A stretch of DNA of 64,000 bases from SHAN690 sp023262195 (GTDB lineage Bacteria; Bacteroidota; Bacteroidia; Flavobacteriales_G; Salibacteraceae). Shown here in pieces: positions 35,900 through 45,107 of the stretch. Location: contig JAYQJE010000001.1 of NCBI GenBank assembly GCA_038142005.1, forward strand, positions 992,001 through 1,056,000. Direction: 5' to 3'. The notes under the pieces are model-generated. The model made no database searches. It was not told the DNA's origin and saw only the letters and a program-made list of their open reading frames with translations. The translations under genes were made by a program, and so were the position numbers. Positions within the stretch are counted from its first letter, which is position 1. Each line of letters opens with the position of its first letter.

Positions 35900-37022
35900 G
35901 TCTGCCGTCATTGAGCATGACATTCACCTACTCATTGTTGGGCCTGAAGCACCTTTGGTTAAGGGCATAAGAGAATACATAGAGTCCGATTTAGAAACCG
36001 AAAATGTCAGAATTATTGGCCCAAGCAGAGCTGGAGCTAAACTGGAAGGGAGTAAGTCATATTCTAAAGACTTTATGCAACGGCACAGTATTCCTACGGC
36101 TCGCTATGGTAAATTCAATCGCGATAGCATTCAGTCAGCCAAGGAGTTTTTATCTACAATGGAAGCACCTTATGTTTTGAAGGCTGATGGCCTAGCAGGG
36201 GGGAAAGGAGTATTGATTTTGGAAGACTTAAAAGAGGCGTATCAGGCTCTTGAAGCAATGCTTAAGGATGGTAAGTTTGGCAATGCTGGTGAGTCTATCG
36301 TTATCGAAGAATTTCTTGAAGGCATAGAGTTGAGCGTGTTTTTACTAACGGATGGCAATGAATATGTGTTGTTTCCATCGGCCAAAGACTACAAGCGAAT
36401 TGGAGAAGGAGATACTGGGCTAAATACTGGAGGTATGGGTTCCATTTGTCCCGTTCCATTTGCCGATGCTGAGTTTATGAATAAGGTGAAAGATCGCATC
36501 ATAAATCCTACAATTAAGGGATTCCGTAGCGAAGGAGTAGAATATGTTGGCTTCATTTTTATTGGCTTGATGAACGTTGGTGGGGATCCATACGTGATTG
36601 AATATAACTGTCGAATGGGAGATCCTGAAACGGAGAGCGTGATGCCGAGAATAAAGAGTGATTTGCTGCCAATTCTATGGCAATGCTCAGGTAAAGAATT
36701 GGAAGAACAAACACTCGAAGAAATTGACCAAGTCGTGGCTTCTGTTATGTTGGTCTCAGGAGGTTACCCTGAAGCTTACGAGAAGGGAAAGTTTATTTAC
36801 GGTTTGAATCAAGTAGAGAACTCAATCGTTTTTCATGCAGGTACAAAGATCTCAGAAGAGCATGTTGTTACAAATGGAGGAAGGGTGCTTACACTTACCG
36901 CCTTTGGTCAAGATTTGAACCAAGCTTTGTCAGCAGCGTATAACGATGCTCAGAAAGTATCTTTCGAAGCTGTATACTACAGAAGGGATCTAGGATTCGA
37001 TCTTAAATTAAAGGTTACTTAA
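35820..37022 (+). CDS. purD: PurD (GAR synthetase), main part
   Basis: Main part of phosphoribosylamine-glycine ligase, the second step of purine synthesis. True PurD frame starts near 35886 with LAIKSAVIEHDIHLLIVGPE; the residues before that are an artefact. ATP-grasp motifs follow: VLKADGLAGGKGVLI, IVIEEFLEGIELSVF, GDTGLNTGGMGSICPVP and EYNCRMGDPETE. With the N-terminal piece the protein has about 432 residues, as expected. Its 3' end overlaps a convergent small gene by eight bases. Confidence 0.93.
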   Translation: MLRQVMQAPKLLPSTLTLRKQIFLAIKSAVIEHDIHLLIVGPEAPLVKGIREYIESDLETENVRIIGPSRAGAKLEGSKSYSKDFMQRHSIPTARYGKFNRDSIQSAKEFLSTMEAPYVLKADGLAGGKGVLILEDLKEAYQALEAMLKDGKFGNAGESIVIEEFLEGIELSVFLLTDGNEYVLFPSAKDYKRIGEGDTGLNTGGMGSICPVPFADAEFMNKVKDRIINPTIKGFRSEGVEYVGFIFIGLMNVGGDPYVIEYNCRMGDPETESVMPRIKSDLLPILWQCSGKELEEQTLEEIDQVVASVMLVSGGYPEAYEKGKFIYGLNQVENSIVFHAGTKISEEHVVTNGGRVLTLTAFGQDLNQALSAAYNDAQKVSFEAVYYRRDLGFDLKLKVT

Positions 37023-37200
37023 GCGTGCCTTTTTCTTTGGCTTCGCGATTGTAATCGCCCATTTTTTTAATCCAAATCACACCGAGGATACTCATCACCA
37101 CAATAATGATCCAATTGAAGCTGTTGCCGAGCATTTCTAATAAGCCAAATGACCATTGAAACAGCATTTCTATCGGCTCGAGTAAATCGTATAAATCCAT
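37015..37200 (-). CDS. Small single-helix membrane protein (DUF6341-like)
   Basis: 61 residues from ATG 37200 (a 68-residue version from 37221 is possible). One membrane helix NWIIIVVMSILGVIWIKKM is followed by a polar tail DYNREAKEKG. In Flavobacteriales a small protein of this shape commonly sits beside purD and a DUF6427-type gene, as here, which supports the call; I am not certain of the DUF number. It is antisense to its neighbours, converging on purD. Confidence 0.6.
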   Translation of the reverse strand: MDLYDLLEPIEMLFQWSFGLLEMLGNSFNWIIIVVMSILGVIWIKKMGDYNREAKEKGTLK

Positions 37201-37282
37201 CTGTGAAATAATTTTTGGCAAATTTAGTAATAGGATGTGTTCCGTGCATCACTCAAGTTAAGTTTGCCATATTATAGGCTCA

Positions 37283-38236
37283 ATGTTGGTTGATCGAATA
37301 AGAAAGAGTGATGTTTTTATCATCGGAGTAAGTGTGATCTTATTCATATCAGCGCTTATCGCGTTTTTACTACAGACAGAAAGCGCAACGAACCCATTAA
37401 TTATAAATTCTTCTTTTGGTTTGGATTTCAATCAAATTGGAAGGGTCTGGATTGGCTTTCTTAATTTGATTCTTGCCATCATTATCGCGCTTTGGAGTAG
37501 TCGAGTTTGTGAGAAACTGGGTTTGCTTGGTGAAATTTCGAATTTACCAATACTCACTTCTGCCATTTATTTTGGATTTGTCCCACATGAGGTGCAGTCA
37601 CCATTGGTCTATGCGAATGCTATTCTGGTTCTGATTGTGATCAGTAGGACTTACACTTTTTTTGAAACAAATCGGTTGCTTCGTAAGAACACTTTTGCAG
37701 CAGCTTTCAGTTGTGGTGTAATTACCTTACTCGAACCAAAGTTGGTTGGTTTTGGTGTGCTTCCTTTGGCAGTCTTACTAATTAGTGGGCAGTTCAATAT
37801 AAAATTGATGCTCATTTGGTTGATTGCCATACTACTCCCTTGGTACTTTGTCTTTTCGTTTTGGTTTATATTTTCTCTAGATGTTCCATTTGATGTGTTA
37901 AAGGCTGTTCGTATTGAGTTTGTACAAATCGATTTTAAAGAAGACTTTTTGCCACTGCTGGTGATGGCTATTCTAGTACTTGTTTTGGTAATAGTAACGT
38001 TAAGCAGAGGGTCAACATCACTCTTCAACCGCCAACGAGCGAATCTTATCGTACTGATTAGCCTGCTTGGACTAAGTCCGATGCTTTTTGCATCGCTAAA
38101 CTCTGCCATTCTGCTTTGCTATGTGCCTGCAACGATATTGTTGGCTCGGTTTTTTCTAAAAAAATATCCCTGGTATATCAAAGATTCACTCTTCATAATC
38201 CTGTTGATTCTTTTTAGTCTCAACCTCTGGATTTAA
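37283..38236 (+). CDS. Multi-pass membrane protein (DUF6427-like)
   Basis: 317 residues, almost entirely hydrophobic, with about ten membrane helices. It begins RIRKSDVFIIGVSVILFISA and ends with a Trp-rich segment YPWYIKDSLFIILLILF. The size, the N-terminal motif and the position next to purD fit a family confined to Flavobacteriia, known only as a domain of unknown function. Divergent from the small gene before it. Purine or transport roles are only guilt by association. Confidence 0.6.
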   Translation: MLVDRIRKSDVFIIGVSVILFISALIAFLLQTESATNPLIINSSFGLDFNQIGRVWIGFLNLILAIIIALWSSRVCEKLGLLGEISNLPILTSAIYFGFVPHEVQSPLVYANAILVLIVISRTYTFFETNRLLRKNTFAAAFSCGVITLLEPKLVGFGVLPLAVLLISGQFNIKLMLIWLIAILLPWYFVFSFWFIFSLDVPFDVLKAVRIEFVQIDFKEDFLPLLVMAILVLVLVIVTLSRGSTSLFNRQRANLIVLISLLGLSPMLFASLNSAILLCYVPATILLARFFLKKYPWYIKDSLFIILLILFSLNLWI

Positions 38237-38258
38237 GACCGCAATCCGAGGGTTATTC

Positions 38259-38266
38259 TACCTTTG
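38259..38266 (+). promoter_or_regulatory. -7 promoter element before purQ
   Basis: TACCTTTG, a perfect TAnnTTTG, 18 bases before the purQ ATG at 38285 in the gap after the preceding gene. No clear -33 TTG is visible. Confidence 0.55.
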
Positions 38267-38284
38267 TTACTCAATTGTTTACTG

Positions 38285-38977
38285 ATGAAATTTGGAGTAA
38301 TTACTTTCCCTGGTTCTAACTGCGATCAAGATATGATTTACGTGTTAGAGACGATTATGGGTCAACATGTAGAGCGACTTTGGCATAAAGACACGGACTT
38401 GAAAGGGTGCGATTTTATTGCCGTTCCGGGTGGGTTTTCATATGGTGATTATCTGCGTTCCGGAGCCATCGCTAGATTTTCTCCAATAATGACATCCGTG
38501 ATAGAACACGCCAATCGCGGAGGTTATGTTCTTGGCGTTTGCAATGGGTTTCAGATTTTATGCGAATCGGGATTACTCGATGGAGCACTACTTCACAATA
38601 CAAGCCAAAAATTTATCTGTCGCAACGTTCATTTGCGAATTGAGACTGATAAAACATTGCTCACTCGTGGTGCGCGTAAAGGTAGTGTCATCAAAATTCC
38701 AATCGCTCATGGCGAGGGAAATTATTATGCCTCAGATGATGTAATAAAAAGACTCAATGATGATGACCAGGTGCTTTTTAGGTATTGTGATGCGGATGGT
38801 AATGTTACCAATGAAGCAAATCCAAATGGAGCAATCGAGAATATCGCAGGTGTCTGCAACTCTGGACGTAACGTTTTTGGTATGATGCCGCACCCAGAGC
38901 GAGCTGCTGACCCTGAGCTTGGAAATACTGATGGTCGAATACTCTTCGAGAGCATCTTAGCAGAGGTGACAGTCTAA
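38285..38977 (+). CDS. purQ: FGAM synthase glutaminase subunit PurQ
   Basis: ATG 38285 starts directly with KFGVITFPGSNCDQDM, the PurQ signature; the upstream open frame to 38264 adds nothing conserved. It has the class I glutaminase triad: Cys in VLGVCNGFQILCESG, and His and Glu in GMMPHPERAADPELG near the end. 230 residues. It supplies ammonia to PurL for FGAM synthesis. PurS and PurL are not in this window, although purD lies 1.3 kb upstream. Confidence 0.95.
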   Translation: MKFGVITFPGSNCDQDMIYVLETIMGQHVERLWHKDTDLKGCDFIAVPGGFSYGDYLRSGAIARFSPIMTSVIEHANRGGYVLGVCNGFQILCESGLLDGALLHNTSQKFICRNVHLRIETDKTLLTRGARKGSVIKIPIAHGEGNYYASDDVIKRLNDDDQVLFRYCDADGNVTNEANPNGAIENIAGVCNSGRNVFGMMPHPERAADPELGNTDGRILFESILAEVTV

Positions 38978-39074
38978 ATTCATATAGAATGATCATTATT
39001 CCTTGAATTTATTCTTGAATAGTGAACTATTTATGTAGCTGTACTGTTACCTTGCAACCAACTATCACAGAATT

Positions 39075-40514
39075 ATGTCAGATCAATTTACAACAGGAGC
39101 ATTATTATCTCAGATTGAGGTTCCTCAAGATCTTAGAGATAAATTTCAGGTAGAACAGCTGCCACAAGTAGCTGATGAGCTGCGTGATTTTATCGTTGAC
39201 GTTGTTTCGCAAAAAGGAGGACACTTTGGCGCTAGCCTTGGGGTGGTAGAACTAACTGTGGCCCTCCATTACGTTTTTAATACACCTTACGATCGATTAG
39301 TTTGGGATGTTGGTCATCAAGCCTACGGACACAAGATTCTTACTGGTAGAAGAAAGATTTTTCATACCAACCGAAAGTATAAAGGCATAAGTGGGTTCCC
39401 CAAAATATCCGAGAGTGAATATGACAATTTTGGCGTTGGTCATAGCTCAACATCGATTTCGGCAGCTTTGGGCATGGCTGTTGCAAGTCGAGCTAAACAA
39501 GACTCGGAGCGTCAACATGTTGCCGTAATTGGTGATGGCGCCATGACCGCTGGTCTAGCATTTGAAGGTCTCAACCATGCCGGGGTTGAGAACACCAATT
39601 TGTTGGTCGTACTGAATGATAATTGCATGAGTATCGATCCGAATGTAGGAGCCTTAAAGGAGTATCTTACCGATATCACTACCTCAACCACCTACAATAA
39701 GGTTAGAGATGAAGTATGGCATCTCCTCGGAAAACTAAGTCGCTTTGGGCCAAACGCTCAGGAAATTGCAGCGAAGGTTGAAAATGGTGTGAAGGCAGCA
39801 CTTTTGCAGCATTCTAATTTATTTGAAAGCTTGAATTTCCGATACTTTGGACCAATTGACGGGCATGATGCCGTTAAGGTGGCCAAGGTACTTGAAGATT
39901 TAAAGCAAATCCCTGGTCCAAAAATTCTTCACTGCATCACCAAAAAGGGTAAAGGTTACGCGCCAGCAGAAGAGGGTAGCCCAACTAAGTGGCATGCTCC
40001 AGGAATTTTCAACAAGGATACTGGTGAAATAATCAAGGTTACCCCAAATGATCCACAACCACCAAAATATCAGGATGTGTTCGGTCACACTATAGTAGAA
40101 CTAGCCGAAAAGAATGAAAAGATTGTAGGAGTCACGCCTGCGATGCCATCCGGAAGTTCGCTGAACATTATGATGAAGGCGATGCCAGAGCGAGCTTTTG
40201 ATGTAGGTATAGCCGAACAGCACGCAGTTACTTTTTCGGCTGGGATGGCCTATCAGGGTTTAAAGCCTTTCTGTAACATTTACAGTTCGTTTATGCAGCG
40301 GGCATATGATCAAGTGGTGCATGATGTTGCCATTCAAAAGCTTCCGGTGATCTTTTGTCTCGATCGTGCTGGAATGGCTGGTGCAGATGGCCCCACTCAC
40401 CATGGAGCCTATGATATAGCATACATGCGCTGCATACCCAATATGATCGTTTCAGCTCCGATGAACGAAGAAGAACTAAGAAATCTCATGTATACCGCAC
40501 AGGAGATGAAGTAA
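39075..40514 (+). CDS. dxs: 1-deoxy-D-xylulose-5-phosphate synthase, N-terminal part
   Basis: Thiamine-diphosphate enzyme that starts the MEP pathway to isoprenoids. Motifs: GGHFGASLGVVELTVALHYV, DVGHQAYGHKILTGR, the ThDP/Mg site GDGAMTAGLAFEGLN, catalytic Glu region GIAEQHAVTFSAGMA and DRAGMAGADGPTHHGAYD. Frame lost after YTAQE at ~40505: one base is missing in CAGGAGATGAAG, after which the correct reading is DEVNAPFVIRYPRGQG. The piece is long enough to hold the whole active site. Confidence 0.95.
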   Translation: MSDQFTTGALLSQIEVPQDLRDKFQVEQLPQVADELRDFIVDVVSQKGGHFGASLGVVELTVALHYVFNTPYDRLVWDVGHQAYGHKILTGRRKIFHTNRKYKGISGFPKISESEYDNFGVGHSSTSISAALGMAVASRAKQDSERQHVAVIGDGAMTAGLAFEGLNHAGVENTNLLVVLNDNCMSIDPNVGALKEYLTDITTSTTYNKVRDEVWHLLGKLSRFGPNAQEIAAKVENGVKAALLQHSNLFESLNFRYFGPIDGHDAVKVAKVLEDLKQIPGPKILHCITKKGKGYAPAEEGSPTKWHAPGIFNKDTGEIIKVTPNDPQPPKYQDVFGHTIVELAEKNEKIVGVTPAMPSGSSLNIMMKAMPERAFDVGIAEQHAVTFSAGMAYQGLKPFCNIYSSFMQRAYDQVVHDVAIQKLPVIFCLDRAGMAGADGPTHHGAYDIAYMRCIPNMIVSAPMNEEELRNLMYTAQEMK

Positions 40515-40552
40515 ATGCCCCTTTTGTAATTCGGTACCCTAGAGGTCAAGGA

Positions 40553-41026
40553 GTGATGCCAGATTGGAAGACCCCATTCAAAAAGGTTCAAATCGGTACG
40601 GGAAGAAAAGTAAAGTCAGGGGATGATGTAGCGATTCTTAGCATTGGGAACATTGGTAATGAGGCGGTTAAGGCTGCAGAGAGGTTGGTTAAGGAAGACT
40701 GTAGTTGTGCTGTGTACGACATGCGCTTCGTGAAACCAATAGATGAATTACTTCTTCATGAAATTTTCGGGAAACACGATAAAGTGATTACTGTGGAGGA
40801 TGGTTGTATTCAAGGAGGATTTGGATCAGCTGTTATTGAATTCATGATTGACAATGGTTACAAAGCAGACGTTGTAAGGTTGGGAATTCCTGACCGAGTT
40901 GTAGAGCACGGGTCGCAACCACAACTCTATGCAGAATGCCAATATGATGCCGATGCAATAGTGCGCGAGGCACTGAGTCTAACGCAGAACATCACTAAAA
41001 ATAAGGCCTCAGGAATTGCCGGCTAG
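40553..41026 (+). CDS. dxs: 1-deoxy-D-xylulose-5-phosphate synthase, C-terminal part
   Basis: Transketolase C-terminal domain: VQIGTGRKVKSGDDVAILSI, CAVYDMRFVKPIDELLL, VITVEDGCIQGGFGSAV and RLGIPDRVVEHGSQPQL. The frame is open upstream to the indel near 40505, and the two pieces sum to about 650 residues, the usual size. A 14-base palindrome covers the stop codon. Confidence 0.93.
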   Translation: MMPDWKTPFKKVQIGTGRKVKSGDDVAILSIGNIGNEAVKAAERLVKEDCSCAVYDMRFVKPIDELLLHEIFGKHDKVITVEDGCIQGGFGSAVIEFMIDNGYKADVVRLGIPDRVVEHGSQPQLYAECQYDADAIVREALSLTQNITKNKASGIAG

Positions 41027-41031
41027 CCGGC
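41018..41031. promoter_or_regulatory. 14-base perfect palindrome at the dxs stop codon
   Basis: GCCGGCTAGCCGGC is its own reverse complement and contains the TAG of dxs. It is GC-rich in an AT-rich context and lies between a TTG (41016) and the -7 element TACCTTTG (41042) of the next gene. No T-run follows, so it is not a standard terminator; an operator is possible. Confidence 0.4.
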
Positions 41032-41041
41032 AAACTCTTAG

Positions 41042-41049
41042 TACCTTTG
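41042..41049 (+). promoter_or_regulatory. -7 promoter element before the T9SS type B gene
   Basis: TACCTTTG, a perfect TAnnTTTG, 18 bases upstream of ATG 41068, with a TTG at 41016-41018 as candidate -33 (spacing 23). Confidence 0.55.
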
Positions 41050-41067
41050 CGCGTCTTTAAAAAAGGT

Positions 41068-42579
41068 ATGAAGAGTCTTCTGAATAGCGTCCTTTTATTG
41101 TGCCTTTGCCTCAGTGCGCTTGTCAATCTGAAGGCCCAAACAATAGATGTGTTCCCACATTTCGATGATTTAGAAACTTGGGATACTTGCGATGTTAATT
41201 GTAACTCAGTTTGTATTATCTCCAGCGACTGGTCTAATGTTGGAAATATTGATTTCAAGCCTGATTCGGCAGGTACGCCAACAGCCTTAACTGGCCCGTT
41301 AGTGGATAATAATCCAGGCCTCATTTCGGGCATATATGCCGTAGTTGAGTCCTCTGGTCTTTGTAATGGAGATACGGCTGCACTTGAATCACCGTTTATC
41401 GACCTTACTTCTGTACAGAACCCTAGGTTTGCTTTTGCCTATCATTTACAATGGGCCGTGGCAGCACCAGACACCTTTGATGTGCTCGTATCAATAGATT
41501 CTGGGACAACGTGGTCTTTGGGATACACGGGACAAAATGTAAATTCCAATGCAAATTGGGTTTCAGATACGATGGATCTGACGCCTTACATGAACAATAC
41601 AATTAAGCTTCGGATTCGATTTGTTACAAGTCAAGAATTTCATGATTTTGCATTAGATGATTTTGCTTTTCTCGGTATCAAGGATTTGAATGCGGGTATT
41701 GACAGCGTTTATATTTCTTCAGGTTTTTGCGAGGGAGACAGCAGCGAGCTGTGCGTAAACCTGGTAAATGAGGGTACGGTTCCGATTGATACTGTAACGA
41801 TTCGATCATCAGTAAATGGGCTGACCCTATTTGCTCCGTTTAATTGGACAAATACGTTACCACCAGGAGAGGACACTGCGCTGTGTATAGGACAAACTAT
41901 TTTGAGTCAAGGTGATTCGATTGCATTTTATACAGAAATGCCAAATAACCAGATTGATAGCCTAAATAACAACGATACATTTTCAATTCTGGCGACACTC
42001 AATCCGTTGCCAAACGCTCAAATCGCTCCTATCAATACCACAATATGTATCGAAGACACACTGCTTATAAGTGCTTCAGGAGGGATACAGTATCAATGGA
42101 ATCCAATAGCTACGCTCTCAAGTCCAAATACCGCAAACACGAATGCATATCCAATTGTGTCGACAACATACACAGTTACTGTAACCGATGCTAATGGCTG
42201 TTCAGCTACGGACAGTGCGGAAGTACCTGTATACCCATTGACACAAGCCAACGCAGGACCCGATGTGGCAATATGTCAGCAAGACACGGTAGTTTTGGGC
42301 GCTAGTGGAGGAGTTACATACGTTTGGAGTAATCCTTTTTTAATGGATGGAGAGAACACGGCTGCACCATCAGCATATCCAATTCAAACTACCACCTTTA
42401 CTGTAACTGTGACTGACGCCAATGGATGTAGTGAAACGGATGATATGCTGATCACCGTGAATCCGTTGCCTATCGCAGCGGGTGGGCCAGATGAACGGAT
42501 TTGTCTGAATGAATTAGTGCAAATTGGGGTAGTCCTACAGGACCTTTTAACGCCACCTTTAACTGGTCACCGATTATAG
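41068..42579 (+). CDS. Repeat-rich secreted T9SS type B protein, N-terminal part
   Basis: ATG 41068 starts signal peptide MKSLLNSVLLLCLCLSALV...LKAQ. Residues ~20-200 resemble a MAM/LamG-like jelly roll (FPHFDDLETWDTC, ESPFIDLTSVQNPRFAFAYH, LRIRFVTSQEFHDFALDDF). Then come a CARDB-like segment and the first of several ~85-residue modules, each ending TYTVTVTDANGCSATD or TFTVTVTDANGCSETD. The frame is lost after LNELVQIG: the G4 run at 42526-42529 needs a fifth G to continue GSPTGPFNATFNWSPIIG. Surface protein; role unknown. Confidence 0.82.
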   Translation: MKSLLNSVLLLCLCLSALVNLKAQTIDVFPHFDDLETWDTCDVNCNSVCIISSDWSNVGNIDFKPDSAGTPTALTGPLVDNNPGLISGIYAVVESSGLCNGDTAALESPFIDLTSVQNPRFAFAYHLQWAVAAPDTFDVLVSIDSGTTWSLGYTGQNVNSNANWVSDTMDLTPYMNNTIKLRIRFVTSQEFHDFALDDFAFLGIKDLNAGIDSVYISSGFCEGDSSELCVNLVNEGTVPIDTVTIRSSVNGLTLFAPFNWTNTLPPGEDTALCIGQTILSQGDSIAFYTEMPNNQIDSLNNNDTFSILATLNPLPNAQIAPINTTICIEDTLLISASGGIQYQWNPIATLSSPNTANTNAYPIVSTTYTVTVTDANGCSATDSAEVPVYPLTQANAGPDVAICQQDTVVLGASGGVTYVWSNPFLMDGENTAAPSAYPIQTTTFTVTVTDANGCSETDDMLITVNPLPIAAGGPDERICLNELVQIGVVLQDLLTPPLTGHRL

Positions 42580-42596
42580 GTCTTGATGACCCATCA

Positions 42597-43397
42597 TTGG
42601 GTAATCCAACGGCTTCACCATTATCGACAACTAGATATCGGGTAACAGTGACCTCCATAGATGGTTGTTCAGACTCAGCCGATGCAATTGTTCGAGTTGA
42701 TACGCTTCCTGTAGTTGAGGTAGTGAGAGCTGTTGATAGATTCTGCCAAAAAGATTCTGGAAAAATTATTGTCACTCCAGGGTTTGAAGAATACCTCTGG
42801 AGTCCCAATCAAGCCATATCCAATCCTCGTGCTGATTCGATTTCGGTTTATCCGAATAGTGATAAGTTGTATACAGTATCAGTTACTGATCAAAATGGTT
42901 GTCGTTCTAGTATTTCACAAAACATTCGAGTGTGGAGACTCCCAACGGTGACTGCCTCTGATGAAGCGGAGATTTGCGAGGGAGATTCAGTTTCAATTGA
43001 GGCAAGTGCGAATGGAGGGGTGCTTTATCGCTGGTCCGATGGAGCTACACTTACAGATTCTAATGCCCAGATCACCATGGCTAAGCCTATAGAGACAACT
43101 ACTTACAGTGTTACTGCTACAGACACAAACGGGTGCGAGAATTTAGGTCAGACCAGAGTGGTTGTGTTTCCTAAACCATTTATAGATGCTGGCGAAGACA
43201 TTGCCAATTGTGATATTGATGTGGTGCAGCTCGGTGGTGAGCCGAGTGGTCCTGGTGATGCGGTTTATACATGGTCACCTCAGATTGGTCTTAGCGATCC
43301 GTTTAGTCCAAATCCAACATTGTTGAGTCCTGAAACCTTTGTATATTTTTGGAAGTACAAGATCGAAATGGGTGCTTCAACTCTGACTCTGTTATAG
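42597..43397 (+). CDS. Repeat-rich secreted T9SS type B protein, middle part
   Basis: Continues the modules (RYRVTVTSIDGCSDSADA, LYTVSVTDQNGCRSSIS, TYSVTATDTNGCENLGQT), so with the first piece there are at least five copies of a YxVTVTDxNGC-ended Ig/PKD-like unit, as in SprB-like adhesins. The frame is open upstream to the G-run indel at 42526. It ends off-frame after PETFVYF because the T5 run at 43347-43351 is one base short. Confidence 0.8.
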   Translation: MGNPTASPLSTTRYRVTVTSIDGCSDSADAIVRVDTLPVVEVVRAVDRFCQKDSGKIIVTPGFEEYLWSPNQAISNPRADSISVYPNSDKLYTVSVTDQNGCRSSISQNIRVWRLPTVTASDEAEICEGDSVSIEASANGGVLYRWSDGATLTDSNAQITMAKPIETTTYSVTATDTNGCENLGQTRVVVFPKPFIDAGEDIANCDIDVVQLGGEPSGPGDAVYTWSPQIGLSDPFSPNPTLLSPETFVYFWKYKIEMGASTLTLL

Positions 43398-43686
43398 TAA
43401 ATGCTGATTGTTTTACCTTGGTATATGCCCCATCTGCTTTTACTCCTGGTTCCAACGATGTTAATGATATTTTCAAGCTAGAACATTATAAGGTTGTCGA
43501 TCCGACACTCACCATATTTAACAAATGGGGTAGGGTGGTATTTGAAACCACCGATTTAAACGTGGGTTGGGACGGAAGAGTAGCAGGGCAACCTGCGCAA
43601 ACTGATACCTATTATTGGTTCTTGTCATATCGTACACACGATTTGAAAAAGCTGACAAAGAAGGGACAGTTACACTTATAAGATAA
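43349..43686 (+). CDS. Repeat-rich secreted T9SS type B protein, C-terminal sorting domain
   Basis: LEVQDRNGCFNSDSVIV, then the type B sorting domain VYAPSAFTPGSNDVNDIFKL, LTIFNKWGRVVFETTD and WDGRVAGQPAQTDTYYWFL. As written the frame ends LKKLTKKGQLHL at 43681. One more T in the TTT at 43642-43644 gives FEKADKEGTVTLIR with stop at 43684-43686, the standard ending of this domain, so I place the true end there. With three indels repaired the gene runs 41068-43686, about 873 residues. Confidence 0.82.
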
Positions 43687-43690
43687 TCAT

Positions 43691-43712
43691 AAAAAAGGCC
43701 CTAATCGGGCCT
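43691..43712 (-). terminator. Rho-independent terminator of the accB-accC operon
   Basis: On the minus strand AGGCCC-gatta-GGGCCT forms a 6-pair stem with a five-base loop, followed by TTTTT. It lies 14 bases past the accC stop and directly after the convergent T9SS gene. Confidence 0.8.
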
Positions 43713-43725
43713 CTTCACTTTCTAT

Positions 43726-45081
43726 TTATCCTTTCTCTAATTCGGATTGATAATCCCATTCTTCCAAAAACTTGGTAGTAATCTTTCCGTCTCTAAACTT
43801 GGGATGTTTCATCAGCTTTTGATGGAACGGAATGGTAGTCTTCACGCCTTCAATTATGTATTCGCTAAGGGCGCGCTCCATCTTCGTGATAGCTTCTTCT
43901 CGCGTCTGCGCCACCGTAATCAATTTTGCAATCATAGAGTCATAAAATGGTGGAATAGTGTAGCCCGCATACACGTGCGTGTCAATACGTATTCCATGAC
44001 CACCAGGTGAATGGTACTCTGTGATACGTCCTGGACTAGGTCTAAAATCGTTTAACGGATCTTCCGCATTTATACGACATTGAATTGCGTGTCCAACGGG
44101 TTCATAATTCTTGCCGCTGATAGGCATTCCAGCAGCGATTTTTATTTGCTCTTTTACTAAGTCATAGTTGATCACCTCCTCTGTAATGGTATGTTCAACC
44201 TGAATACGAGTATTCATCTCCATGAAATAGAAATTCTTGTGTTTATCAACCAAGAATTCAACCGTACCCACTCCTTCATATTTAACGGCCTTTGCAGCGC
44301 GAATTGCTGCCTCGCCCATTTTCTTCCTGAGGTCTTTGGTCATGAATGGCGAAGGAACTTCCTCTACGAGCTTCTGGTGACGCCTTTGCACAGAACAGTC
44401 GCGCTCACTTAAGTGACATGCGCGTCCTTTTTGATCACCAGCAATTTGAATTTCAATGTGACGAGGTTCTTCAATGTATTTCTCCATATACATTCCGTCA
44501 TTTCCAAAAGCCGCTTTCGCTTCATGCCGTGCGGAGTTCCATGCTTTCTCGACTTCTTGAGCATTTTTAGCGATACGCATGCCTTTGCCACCACCACCAG
44601 CTGTGGCTTTTAAGATGACAGGGAATTTGATTTCTTCAGCAACCTTCAATGCGTGCTCTAAGCTATCGAGCAGCCCATCAGACCCTGGTATGGTCGGTAC
44701 GCCCGCATCCTTCATTGTTTGTTTAGCGCTGGCTTTGTCGCCCATCCCATCAATTTGTTCCGGCAAAGCTCCTATGAACTTGATGCCGTTTTCTTGACAG
44801 ATTTTAGAAAACTTACTATTCTCAGAAAGAAATCCATACCCAGGATGAATAGCGTCTGCATTGGTAATCTCCGCTGCCGCAATAATGTTAGGAATCTTCA
44901 GGTATGATTCTGAACTTGGGTTTGGCCCTATACAAACAGCCTCATCAGCAAATCTTACGTGCAAACTATCTGCATCTGCTTTCGAATAAACCGCTACAGT
45001 GCGAATACCCATTTCTCGACAAGTACGAATAACACGCAAGGCAATTTCTCCGCGGTTTGCGATTAGAATCTTTTTAAACAT
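43726..45081 (-). CDS. accC: Acetyl-CoA carboxylase biotin carboxylase subunit AccC
   Basis: 451 residues, full length. ATP-grasp biotin carboxylase: KILIANRGEIALRVIRTCRE at the start, ATP loop KATAGGGGKGMRIAK, HIEIQIAGDQKG, HLSERDCSVQRRHQKLVEE, and EMNTRIQVEHTITEEV with the catalytic Glu and Arg. It carboxylates the biotin carried by AccB. It follows accB by 26 bases and ends the cluster; the transferase subunits AccA and AccD are not in the window. Confidence 0.96.
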   Translation of the reverse strand: MFKKILIANRGEIALRVIRTCREMGIRTVAVYSKADADSLHVRFADEAVCIGPNPSSESYLKIPNIIAAAEITNADAIHPGYGFLSENSKFSKICQENGIKFIGALPEQIDGMGDKASAKQTMKDAGVPTIPGSDGLLDSLEHALKVAEEIKFPVILKATAGGGGKGMRIAKNAQEVEKAWNSARHEAKAAFGNDGMYMEKYIEEPRHIEIQIAGDQKGRACHLSERDCSVQRRHQKLVEEVPSPFMTKDLRKKMGEAAIRAAKAVKYEGVGTVEFLVDKHKNFYFMEMNTRIQVEHTITEEVINYDLVKEQIKIAAGMPISGKNYEPVGHAIQCRINAEDPLNDFRPSPGRITEYHSPGGHGIRIDTHVYAGYTIPPFYDSMIAKLITVAQTREEAITKMERALSEYIIEGVKTTIPFHQKLMKHPKFRDGKITTKFLEEWDYQSELEKG

Positions 45082-45107
45082 ATCAGAAGTTGTTTAGGTG
45101 TAGTGAC

